DNA of 15,350 bases from positions 1-15,350 of the forward strand of contig WRLZ01000005.1 in the NCBI GenBank assembly GCA_009777365.1, in the 5' to 3' direction. Shown one piece after another: positions 1 to 6,717 of this stretch; position 1 is the stretch's first letter, and each line of letters starts with the position of its first letter. The translations under genes were made by a program, and so were the position numbers. The stretch is from Candidatus Saccharimonadota bacterium. Lineage in GTDB: Bacteria > Patescibacteriota > Saccharimonadia > Saccharimonadales > Saccharimonadaceae. The notes under the pieces were generated by a model that was given only the letters and a program-made list of their open reading frames with translations, was not told where the DNA came from and did no database searches.

Positions 1-732
1 GAAAAAGAAGCCCGCAAACTAGCACTCGCTGGCGGAGCAGGCAAAGACGCTGAAATCAGCCTAACTGGTAGCGATCTATTGACTATGATGGAAAATAACA
101 GCGAACAAAAACCTTTCCGTGTCATTATCAAGGGCGACGTTTTCGGCTCTATCACATCTGTCTCCGACAGTCTCCGCATGATTGATACTGGTGGCCAAGT
201 TGCCGTCGAAGTCGTCGGATCTGGCGTAGGCGATATTACCGAAAGCGACATCCTCCTAGCTGGCGGTCCAAACGTAATTATCTACGGCTTTAACGTCAAC
301 ATGTCCGCAAGCATCAAGCGCCTCGCCCTAGCGCAAGGCGTCAGCGTACGCTTGTTCACCATTATCTACGAACTTCTTGATGATGCCAAAGAAGAAATGT
401 CGAGGCTCATTGCCCCAGAAGTCAAAGAAACCGAACAGGGCGAACTAGCCATCCGCGGCGTTTTCCGCCTAACTTCCGACCTAGCCATCGTCGGTGGCGA
501 AATGCTCGAAGGTCGCGTCAAAAAAGAATACATTGCCCGCGCTATGCGTAAGAAAGAAATTATTGGCGAAGCCATTGTCATCAACGTCCAACGTGAAAAG
601 CGCGATGTCCCGGAAGCCGTTCCACCCGAAATGTGCGGCCTCTCCCTAAAGACCAATGGCAAGCGTCTCAAGCTCGAAATAGGAGATAGACTAGTATTCC
701 TTACACGAGAAATCCAGGAAGTGAAACTATGA
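1..732 (+). CDS. infB: Translation initiation factor IF-2, C-terminal part (5' end outside window)
   Basis: IF-2 is the GTPase that places initiator fMet-tRNA on the 30S subunit and promotes 70S joining. The reading frame is open from base 1, so the G domain and N-terminus lie upstream. The 243 visible residues cover the end of domain II, domain III and domain IV. Family-typical stretches are RVIIKGDVFGS (about residues 40-50), GVGDITESDILLAGG and IIYGFNV with IIYELLDDAKEEM (domain III), then APEVKETEQGELAIRGVFR leading into the C-terminal tRNA-binding domain with MCGLSL and LEIGDRLVF near the end. The C-terminus is close to the usual end of the family. The stop TGA overlaps the ATG of the next gene (ATGA), so the two are probably translationally coupled. 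The + strand is C-rich here, as in most of the window. Confidence 0.95.
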   Translation, partial: EKEARKLALAGGAGKDAEISLTGSDLLTMMENNSEQKPFRVIIKGDVFGSITSVSDSLRMIDTGGQVAVEVVGSGVGDITESDILLAGGPNVIIYGFNVNMSASIKRLALAQGVSVRLFTIIYELLDDAKEEMSRLIAPEVKETEQGELAIRGVFRLTSDLAIVGGEMLEGRVKKEYIARAMRKKEIIGEAIVINVQREKRDVPEAVPPEMCGLSLKTNGKRLKLEIGDRLVFLTREIQEVKL

Positions 733-1034
733 TCGACGACACCTTTCTCCATGAGACAGGTGTCTATGACGGGCTGAACTCCAAAGAACGTAAAGCCTTC
801 CTCGACCACTGCAAATCCGAACTCGACCGACGTGTCGGCGAAGTCCTATCCGATCTCCTAACCAGCGACCAGATCGCTACCTTCGAGGAATTTATGAACC
901 AAGGCGAATCTGGCGCTCGCGATGCTATCGTCTGGATCACCCAAGTCGTCCCAGATTACGACTCTATTGTTCTAAAAACCCTCGGCGAACTCAAAACCGA
1001 CATCATCAACAACCGCGATAACATCCTAGGCTAA
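729..1034 (+). CDS. Small acidic helical protein (DUF5663-like), coupled to infB
   Basis: This is a 101-residue soluble protein of unknown function with no membrane segment, signal peptide or cysteine. It is rich in Asp/Glu and predicted to be mainly helical. The core DRRVGEVLSDLLTSDQIATFEEF (read here in two parts: DRRVGEVLSDLL, then TSDQIATFEEF) resembles small CPR proteins annotated DUF5663, which carry a similar ELxxRVG...LxxxQLxEF pattern; this is recalled from memory and not searched. The start ATG overlaps the infB stop by four bases (ATGA), so coupling to infB is expected. The position is where rbfA sits in many bacteria, but the sequence lacks RbfA KH-domain features. No clear terminator follows. 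Confidence 0.8.
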   Translation: MIDDTFLHETGVYDGLNSKERKAFLDHCKSELDRRVGEVLSDLLTSDQIATFEEFMNQGESGARDAIVWITQVVPDYDSIVLKTLGELKTDIINNRDNILG

Positions 1035-1061
1035 CCTCATTCTCAATCAACTCATATACGA

Positions 1062-1079
1062 AATCCTCTGGGTGGTCGG
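1062..1079 (+). repeat. Left copy of 18-bp inverted repeat flanking the surface-protein cassette
   Basis: The sequence aatcctctgggtggtcgg here is repeated exactly, in inverted orientation, at 4817-4834. The upstream bases are also similar if one base is allowed to slip (CAT-NNN-CGA before the core in both). It begins 27 bases after the stop of the infB-linked gene. The matching copy begins 30 bases after the fmt stop, so each copy has the same orientation relative to the conserved gene it follows. It has no hairpin of its own. Confidence 0.85.
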
Positions 1080-1174
1080 GGAGTTATCTTCAGTCTATAA
1101 CCAGCACTAATGCGTGGTTCAGACGTGGAGACTCACGCTAACTAAAACGACGTAAAGCATACAGGGTATTTTTA

Positions 1175-1202
1175 TTGTTATTTATCTAATATATGATAAA
1201 AT
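1175..1202 (+). promoter_or_regulatory. Candidate sigma70-type promoter for the surface-protein gene
   Basis: TTGTTA (1175-1180), a 16-base spacer and TAAAAT (1197-1202) lie in a very AT-rich stretch. An overlapping alternative -10 is TATGAT at 1192-1197. The GTG start lies about 50 bases downstream, preceded by AAGGAG (1245-1250) five bases before it. The rest of the gap 1035-1255 holds the inverted repeat and a possible structured segment at 1091-1140. Confidence 0.45.
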
Positions 1203-1255
1203 ATTAAATAATAGGGTGTACAAATTGAGTAAAATCTCAGCGAGAAGGAGTTGAT

Positions 1256-4200
1256 GTGAAGAGGTTATCAAGAATTGGTTGCATTGCGAGTGTCTTTATG
1301 CTCGTCAGTTCGGTTTTTGTGAATATGGTGGATGTGAATGCGGCAATAGCAGGATGGCATAGGCCTGGTCCTATAGGCAATGCTTGCGTCCATAATTATA
1401 ACCCAAATGCCATTAATCCCGAAGATGTCTATTTTGTTGACAATTGGAGCCGCGTTGATTCATGCAGATATATTGATGAATGGTTTCAGGTTGGCCAAAC
1501 CGCAAATAATCCTGAGTATCTCGAAAGAATAATTGAAGCTACAGGTGCGTTGCGAGGCGTAACATACAATGGGTTTTCCACCGCATCTTCGACCTATCTT
1601 CTTGAAAACGATCTTTCCTTACTAAGCGATTTCTCCTCAAAAAATGGCATGGTTTCCGAAATAGGAGAGTTTAATTACAAACATCTTGATATTTCAAACG
1701 TTGTATTGCCTAGTGACACATCATTCTGGCCAACTAACCTAGATAAACTTAGGGGGCTTAGTAGTATAGATATTTCTCACAACCGAATTCAAGATTCTTC
1801 ATTTCTACATATGCTATCTGCAAACACCTTTTTTTATCTGCATACTCTTGATTTGAGCCACAACAATATATCTGATATTAATCCCGTTGAAAGAATCTTG
1901 TGGCTACGAAACATCAACCTTGAAAATAATCCTAATATCACAGACATAACGCCTATAATGAACCTACACTTGCTCAATAGTTTGAATTTGAAAGACACGA
2001 ATGTTACTAACCAGAGCTCAAATATAGACCAACTAGTATGTAGGGGCGTAAATGTTATCCTGCCTAACGGTAGCATAGCTGAAGTGCCTGCTTCATGCGA
2101 TGGATTTACTGCTCCTTCCGAGCCTACCGTACCTGATTTGTCAGGCAATGGATATTGGGGTCCCGTGTTTCGTCCGACATTCCCTCTAGGCAATCCGGCA
2201 CCATTCCCAGTGCTAAACTCTATGACAAACAATCCGGCTGTTCGTAACGGCTCAAACGATGAGCGCGATTTTGTTAAGGTTTCTGCGACCAATAATCTCA
2301 ATGACCTAACTGAAACCCTAGAGGTTACTGATGGGCAGGAAGTCTATGTTTTCGCCTATGTTCATAATAATGCCGCCGCAGGTGTTACGGCACGTAATGT
2401 CATAGCGCAGTTTGATGTCAACAGGGAAGCTTGGCAATCGACTATTACGGGAAAATTCACTAATGGTGTTGATGGATTCATACACTCGAGCAACGCATCT
2501 CCCGCAACTGTTTATGACAGGGGTTCGTTTACTGCTGACCAACCATTCCGAATTAGTTATGTTCCAGATTCAGCACAATGGGAGGGTATGGGCGCTCCGA
2601 TTATGGCGATAGATGATCCAACAACAGGAACAGGTGCTTGGCTTGGCAATATACAGAGCGGAGTAGAAAATTCTGGTTGGGTTTCGTTTAAGGCGCGCAT
2701 AACTTTTGAGGATGTTTATTTCTCGCTAGATAAATCTATACATGGTCCCGATTCTAGCGATGGAGCGCCATCATCTGATGCAAAACCAGGAGACATAGTT
2801 AATATTAGGCTAACCTATGCCCAAACTGGCAGTGGGATTTTTCGAGATAACATTACATTAAAGAGCCAGTTGCCGGCGGGATTGGAGTATGTTGTTGGTT
2901 CATCAAAAATTAATGATTATCCCGTGTCCGATATTGACATACAAAGACCAAACTTTGCTGACAATGCAACGAATAATATTACAACAACTGGTTTGAATAT
3001 CGGTGGCTTCTATGGTAGCGGTAGCACTACTGTAACATTTGACGCGCGCGTTATGGATGCTGATGCGTTCGGTATTTGCGGAATGAACTATCTGAGCAGC
3101 ACCTCTCGTGTCATCGTTGATGGTAACGAAAAGACCGCTTCAGTCGATATTCGTGTAGAAAAAGATTGCGATAGCCCAAATCCTCCTGTTAGTGGTTGGG
3201 GGCCCTCACGTCCAACATTTACCCTTGAAAATCCTGCGCCATATAACACATTCAATTCCATGACGAATAATCCAGCCGTGATGAACGGGACTGGGGATGA
3301 GCGCGACTTTGTTAAAGTAGCAACCGATAGAGGCAATACCTCAACCATAACCGAAAGTCTAACTGTTACAGATGGGCAAGAGGCTTATGTATTGGCCTAT
3401 GTACACAATAATGCCGCGCCGCACCTAAGTATGGTAGCGCAAAACGTCATGGCTAAGTTTGATACCAACCGAAACGCAGAGTTTATCAACGGACAATATG
3501 TTCTACCAGTTACAGGGTGGATTAATTCTGCCAGTGCCAGTCCTGCAAGCGTTTGGGATAGCGCTCAATTTACAGCCGATAAACCGTTTTCTATTAGTTA
3601 TGTAGAAAATTCAGCACAATGGGCGCAATATGGCCAAGCTGTAAAAACAATTAGCAACCCGACAGTTGGCAATGGCGCAAGCATTGGAAGTGTTCAAGGT
3701 TGTACGCAGTATTCTGGTTGGGTAACATTCAAGGTTAAGATAAATTATGACAATCAAAACGAATTCACATTAACTAATTCTGTACGACATGATGGGCAAG
3801 GAGTGGATGATTGGGAGAATTCTATTAGCGCGAAAACAGGCGATATAGTCAATTTCAGGTTGGTCTATACTCAAACAGGCGACGTAACACGAAATAACGT
3901 TATCATGCGCAGTCAACTACCGGTTGGCTTAGAATATATTGTAGGTTCGGCGCGAATTGCGAACGCATCTCATCCAAATGCTCCCTTAGTAAAAGATATT
4001 AATCCCGATGCTGATACCGAAACTAAAAATATTACCACAATCGGCCTTAACATTGGTAACTACACCAATAGCAGTAACGCAGTTATAACCTTCAGCGCTC
4101 GTGTAGCTGATGCAAATCTGCTGGCGAATTGCGGGGCGAATATGCTGACTAATGCCGCAGAAGTCATGACTGGGGCTGATGGTAAAAAGAGTGCTGATTC

Positions 4201-4747
4201 CGTTGTGAATGTTGAACGTGTATGCCAGACTATCCCTGACGGCATCCACCCCGATAGTGGTTCTCTTGAAGAAGAAATTAAGAACAACCCTTCGGTTCGA
4301 GAAATCAATATACAAATCACCAATAACGGCCAATCAATCCGAATCAATGTTGGACAACTCGGCGACGGAAAATTCTTGGTCTATTTCTACTCTACGCCAG
4401 TAGCCGCAACTTGTAACGGCGGAGCGTGTATTCCCGATGAGAACGGCTACATAACTGTTGATTTACCACAATCATTGCCAAGTGGTATGCACACACTAGC
4501 AATCTATAACGAGAGCGGCACTCTGCTTGGTTATGCCCGTGTCGAAGTTATCAACGGCGGAACATCCTCTATCCGTGTCCGAGCACCACTTTCAGGCGTT
4601 CTTAATCCGTTAGACTCAATGTCTGCATCGTCAAACAACATCTTTGCTACAGCTTTCATGATAACATTGTGTCTGTGGGGCTTCAGTAGTTTTCTGCGCA
4701 AGAGATTTAATTTATCCATTGCAACCTTCTTCAGTAAACTAGGCTAA
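1256..4747 (+). CDS. Large exported surface protein: leucine-rich repeats, two DUF11-like tandem units, C-terminal membrane anchor
   Basis: This 1163-residue protein starts at GTG with AAGGAG five bases upstream. Residues 1-29 form a signal peptide (basic KRLSR, hydrophobic core, cleavage likely after VNA). Residues about 100-280 hold leucine-rich repeats such as LHTLDLSHNNISDINP and LNSLNLKDTNVTN. Two homologous units of about 340 residues follow, starting at W301 and W648. Each begins WGP..RPTF, shares SMTNNPAV and DERDFVKV, and contains a DUF11-like beta-sandwich (GDIV..RL.Y.QTG, then QLP.GLEY.VGS). Each ends in a segment with two conserved Cys that could pair. Residues about 996-1105 form another beta-rich domain. 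A hydrophobic anchor at about 1127-1149 (FATAFMITLCLWGFSSF) is followed by LRKRF, with no LPXTG sortase motif. The likely role is adhesion or host contact, by inference from architecture. Its composition differs from the neighbours: AT-richer and without the C-over-G skew. It is flanked by an inverted repeat. Confidence 0.85.
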   Translation: MKRLSRIGCIASVFMLVSSVFVNMVDVNAAIAGWHRPGPIGNACVHNYNPNAINPEDVYFVDNWSRVDSCRYIDEWFQVGQTANNPEYLERIIEATGALRGVTYNGFSTASSTYLLENDLSLLSDFSSKNGMVSEIGEFNYKHLDISNVVLPSDTSFWPTNLDKLRGLSSIDISHNRIQDSSFLHMLSANTFFYLHTLDLSHNNISDINPVERILWLRNINLENNPNITDITPIMNLHLLNSLNLKDTNVTNQSSNIDQLVCRGVNVILPNGSIAEVPASCDGFTAPSEPTVPDLSGNGYWGPVFRPTFPLGNPAPFPVLNSMTNNPAVRNGSNDERDFVKVSATNNLNDLTETLEVTDGQEVYVFAYVHNNAAAGVTARNVIAQFDVNREAWQSTITGKFTNGVDGFIHSSNASPATVYDRGSFTADQPFRISYVPDSAQWEGMGAPIMAIDDPTTGTGAWLGNIQSGVENSGWVSFKARITFEDVYFSLDKSIHGPDSSDGAPSSDAKPGDIVNIRLTYAQTGSGIFRDNITLKSQLPAGLEYVVGSSKINDYPVSDIDIQRPNFADNATNNITTTGLNIGGFYGSGSTTVTFDARVMDADAFGICGMNYLSSTSRVIVDGNEKTASVDIRVEKDCDSPNPPVSGWGPSRPTFTLENPAPYNTFNSMTNNPAVMNGTGDERDFVKVATDRGNTSTITESLTVTDGQEAYVLAYVHNNAAPHLSMVAQNVMAKFDTNRNAEFINGQYVLPVTGWINSASASPASVWDSAQFTADKPFSISYVENSAQWAQYGQAVKTISNPTVGNGASIGSVQGCTQYSGWVTFKVKINYDNQNEFTLTNSVRHDGQGVDDWENSISAKTGDIVNFRLVYTQTGDVTRNNVIMRSQLPVGLEYIVGSARIANASHPNAPLVKDINPDADTETKNITTIGLNIGNYTNSSNAVITFSARVADANLLANCGANMLTNAAEVMTGADGKKSADSVVNVERVCQTIPDGIHPDSGSLEEEIKNNPSVREINIQITNNGQSIRINVGQLGDGKFLVYFYSTPVAATCNGGACIPDENGYITVDLPQSLPSGMHTLAIYNESGTLLGYARVEVINGGTSSIRVRAPLSGVLNPLDSMSASSNNIFATAFMITLCLWGFSSFLRKRFNLSIATFFSKLG
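2156..3166 (+). repeat. First of two homologous coding units in the surface protein
   Basis: This encodes about residues 301-637. It aligns with the unit starting at 3197 through WGP..RPTF, NPAP, SMTNNPAV, DERDFVKV, VTDGQE.YV.AYVHNNAA, SAQW, SGWV.FK, then the DUF11-like block and the closing Cys pair. The DNA has diverged enough that this is an old duplication and not a recent one. Confidence 0.8.
3197..4225 (+). repeat. Second of two homologous coding units in the surface protein
   Basis: This encodes about residues 648-990. It matches the first unit motif by motif, with small insertions, for example after HNNAA (PHLSM) and in the DUF11-like part (ASHPNAPLV). The closing block LANCGANML...VERVCQ keeps both Cys of the first unit. 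Confidence 0.8.
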
Positions 4748-4761
4748 TGCCGTCAAAATCA

Positions 4762-4792
4762 AAAGAGCCCTCCTGTCCGCGCAGGGCTCTTT
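4762..4792. terminator. Bidirectional intrinsic terminator between the convergent surface-protein and fmt genes
   Basis: A perfect 10-bp stem (aaagagccct at 4762-4771 with agggctcttt at 4783-4792) encloses an 11-base loop. The stem ends in T-rich sequence on both strands (tttcattcgtt on +, ttttgatttt on -). It lies 14 bases after the surface-protein stop and serves the convergent fmt operon as well. Confidence 0.9.
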
Positions 4793-4816
4793 CATTCGTT
4801 CTAAAACAAAACCCTT

Positions 4817-4834
4817 CCGACCACCCAGAGGATT
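4817..4834 (-). repeat. Right copy of 18-bp inverted repeat flanking the surface-protein cassette
   Basis: Read on the - strand this is aatcctctgggtggtcgg, identical to 1062-1079. It begins 30 bases beyond the fmt stop and outside the bidirectional terminator. The two copies therefore enclose promoter, gene and terminator as one 3.7-kb unit. Confidence 0.85.
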
Positions 4835-4864
4835 CGAAGATGCATATTGTACGATACCCAGTAA

Positions 4865-5761
4865 TTATTTCCTACCGTTTAGAAACGCCTGAACGGTCAT
4901 TCTTTTCCCATTCTCTGGGATAATCTCGAGAAGCTCCAAATACATCCCATCTTTGCACCTGACAGCGCCATCAGACGGCTCTGAAGAAACCTTCGCCGCT
5001 ACAACTGTAATCTTTACCCCCGCTAGTTCCATCTTCGACTTCGGAAATCCTATGAACGCCCTAATCCGATCCAAAATCTGTTCAGCCGTATACTCATCTG
5101 GCTTTATCTGACTCATATCCCTCGAGAGCATCTGGGTATAAGTCGCCCTATCTTCATCCTGCACCCAAGGTTCCGCCTCGCCCGACACAATAAAAGGCAA
5201 ATTCTCCATCAACATCCCAGCGCCAAGAGAAGCCAATTTCTCATAAATCTCCTGCTTCGACATATTCGGAGCAACCTCAAGAGAAGCCTGTGCATACACC
5301 GGCCCCGCATCCATCTTCACCACCAGACCCATCAGCGACACCCCAGTAACAGAATCCCCATTCATGATAGCCGTCTCAATCGGCGTCGTCCCCCGATACT
5401 TCGGCAAAAGAGAAGGGTGAATATTCAAAATCCCCCCAGGAAACAGCTCAATCGTACTCTTCTTAACAATCTTCCCGAAACTCGCCAGCACCCCAATCTC
5501 CGCCCCCAACTCTCCGAGGGCATTATTAAACTCCTCTATCCCAGCGAATGAATCAGCAAAAATCACCCGCACCCCCTTCGCTCGCGCCTTTTCAACAATC
5601 ACCATCTCCAGCGACTTACCCCTCGACCGCCCACCAGGCTCCCTCGGCAAAACCAACGCCACCACCTCGTACTCTGACTCAAGAAGCGCGTCAAAACAGG
5701 GCGTAATAGTCCTCACGAGCCCCTGCGCCAACTGCTCATTCCCAAAAAATACAATCTTCAC
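4865..5761 (-). CDS. fmt: Methionyl-tRNA formyltransferase
   Basis: The enzyme transfers a formyl group from 10-formyl-tetrahydrofolate to Met-tRNA(fMet) in the cytosol before initiation. The 298 residues are near the usual 300-315. The N-terminal Rossmann-like domain starts MKIVFFGNEQLA. The catalytic signature NIHPSLLPKYRGTTPIETAI spans residues 113-132, with N113, H115 and, in MDAGPV, D151 as the expected Asn-His-Asp triad. A C-terminal OB-like domain follows from about residue 208 (IRAFIGFPKSKMEL, then MTVQAFLNGR at the end). The start is GTG at 5761, nine bases after the stop of the small upstream gene, with only a weak GGGA as ribosome site, so coupling is likely. It is the last gene of the operon def - small lipoprotein - fmt and ends before a bidirectional terminator. 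Confidence 0.95.
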   Translation of the reverse strand: MKIVFFGNEQLAQGLVRTITPCFDALLESEYEVVALVLPREPGGRSRGKSLEMVIVEKARAKGVRVIFADSFAGIEEFNNALGELGAEIGVLASFGKIVKKSTIELFPGGILNIHPSLLPKYRGTTPIETAIMNGDSVTGVSLMGLVVKMDAGPVYAQASLEVAPNMSKQEIYEKLASLGAGMLMENLPFIVSGEAEPWVQDEDRATYTQMLSRDMSQIKPDEYTAEQILDRIRAFIGFPKSKMELAGVKITVVAAKVSSEPSDGAVRCKDGMYLELLEIIPENGKRMTVQAFLNGRK

Positions 5762-5770
5762 TATCCCAAA

Positions 5771-5941
5771 TTACTTTCTAATAAATTCCCAAAAACTCAA
5801 GTACTCCACCTCCTTGTCAGCACTTTCACACTCTATACACGACCAAGGATCCGTATACTCAAATATCGGCAAACACGACACCACCCCCAACAAAACCACC
5901 GCTCCCCCAATCATTATCGCTATAACTTTCCTACTATCCAT
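5771..5941 (-). CDS. Small putative lipoprotein between def and fmt
   Basis: The product has 56 residues. The ATG at 5941 is chosen because GGGGAGGGG (5948-5956) lies six bases upstream and the def stop is one base away (TAA-A-ATG). A longer in-frame version would start inside def and is less likely. The N-terminus has a basic MDSRK, a hydrophobic stretch (residues 6-22) and V20-V21-S22-C23, which fits a lipobox. If cleaved, this leaves a 34-residue acidic peptide starting at Cys23. The rest contains C35-I-E-C38 and several aromatic residues. It could instead be a single-pass membrane protein. The function is unknown, and I do not recognise a family. Confidence 0.7.
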   Translation of the reverse strand: MDSRKVIAIMIGGAVVLLGVVSCLPIFEYTDPWSCIECESADKEVEYLSFWEFIRK

Positions 5942-5942
5942 T

Positions 5943-6524
5943 TTATTCCCCTCCCCAAAGGCTTTTATTATTTTCCACTTCCGAATAATCCAACTGTTGC
6001 AATTTCCCATCATCATCCAACCTATAAAACGCCTTCTTCTGCCCCCTAATATGATCAATAAACAGCACCCCATTCATATGATCAATCTCATGCAGTAACA
6101 CCCTCGCCGTTCCATCCGTCGCCTTAATCCGCACCTCATCCCCATTCTCCATAGTCGCCTCAATCGTCGCCTTTTCCGGCCGCTCTATCATTCCATATAT
6201 ATCTGGCACACTCAAACATCCCTCATAGTCCCTCTTGGTTTTACTACTAGTACGAATCACCGTAGGGTTAATGAGCGCAACAAAGCTAGCATCATCCTTA
6301 TCATCATTATTCTCCCGCACAATCACAATCTGTTTCGAGTACCCAAGCTGCGGAGCCGCCATCGCCGCACTCATCTCATGCGGATGATCCCGCTCCCAAT
6401 CCAAGCTCGCCTTCCGCATCTCCTCAATAATCTGCCTCACCTCATCCGTAATCTCCCCGACTTTCTCGGCCTTTTGCCTCAGCACCGGATCTGGCACAAC
6501 TCTAATCTGATCTTTCATACCCAT
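5943..6524 (-). CDS. def: Peptide deformylase
   Basis: This metalloenzyme removes the formyl group from the N-terminal methionine of nascent proteins. The product has 193 residues. Motif II EGCLS is at 101-105 (C103 metal ligand) and motif III HEIDH at 145-149 (H145, H149 ligands, E146 catalytic). Motif I, normally GxGLAAxQ, reads SAAMAAPQ at 52-59: the Gln is kept but both Gly are replaced. There are two in-frame starts (6524 and 6518). No Shine-Dalgarno precedes either, but TAAAAT (6525-6530 on the - strand) ends six bases before the second ATG, so a leaderless transcript starting near 6518 is possible. It is the first gene of the operon with the small lipoprotein and fmt, pairing formylation with deformylation. 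Confidence 0.93.
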   Translation of the reverse strand: MGMKDQIRVVPDPVLRQKAEKVGEITDEVRQIIEEMRKASLDWERDHPHEMSAAMAAPQLGYSKQIVIVRENNDDKDDASFVALINPTVIRTSSKTKRDYEGCLSVPDIYGMIERPEKATIEATMENGDEVRIKATDGTARVLLHEIDHMNGVLFIDHIRGQKKAFYRLDDDGKLQQLDYSEVENNKSLWGGE

Positions 6525-6612
6525 ATTTTAACACAAAATACCTAAAATTCCCACATACTACTGTCATTACAGACTTTTTACCCCTAAAACACCCCAAAAA
6601 GCCCCAAAACCA

Positions 6613-6641
6613 TTGACTTTTTCATGAAAGTATGATATAAT
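6613..6641 (+). promoter_or_regulatory. Near-consensus sigma70-type promoter
   Basis: TTGACT (6613-6618), a spacer of exactly 17 bases and TATAAT (6636-6641) form the best promoter match in the window. Transcription should start about 6648, leaving an untranslated leader of about 180 bases before the ATG at 6830. Confidence 0.88.
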
Positions 6642-6647
6642 GGCTAC

Positions 6648-6676
6648 AGTATAATGAAATAATGTTTCATTATACT
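6648..6676 (+). promoter_or_regulatory. Palindrome at the transcription start: operator or 5'-end hairpin
   Basis: A perfect 12-bp inverted repeat, agtataatgaaa (6648-6659) and tttcattatact (6665-6676), is separated by five bases. It begins where the transcript should start. It could be a repressor operator covering the start site or a hairpin protecting the 5' end of the message. No regulator gene sits next to it. Confidence 0.7.
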
Positions 6677-6717
6677 AAACAAACTGCAAACAGGGCAGCA
6701 ATATGTAAAAATAGAGC

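Noticed and set aside
729..1034. rbfA, because it follows infB
   Set aside because: The protein lacks RbfA KH-domain features and looks helical and acidic, closer to DUF5663-type proteins.
1035..1255. Intrinsic terminator after the infB-linked gene
   Set aside because: No GC-rich stem directly followed by a T-run is present. The stem near the ttttt at 1170 is only four base pairs.
4560..4747. Sortase (LPXTG) anchoring of the surface protein
   Set aside because: No LPXTG-like pentapeptide precedes the C-terminal hydrophobic segment (APLSGVLNP is not a match), so a simple membrane anchor or another sorting route is more likely.
4811..4850. tRNA 3' end as an attachment site (ttcgaatcc-like bases beside the right repeat on the minus strand)
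   Set aside because: The bases resemble a T-loop, but no matching T-stem, anticodon arm or acceptor stem can be built, and the left copy lacks the same context.
5942..6073. Longer start for the small lipoprotein inside def
   Set aside because: The extra 44 residues would overlap def in another frame, and the start at 5941 has an excellent Shine-Dalgarno and a lipoprotein-type signal.
6648..6676. parS centromere site for the nearby ParB
   Set aside because: Only a short tgtttca fragment resembles parS (TGTTTCACGTGAAACA). The palindrome centre and outer bases do not match, and it sits on a promoter start site.
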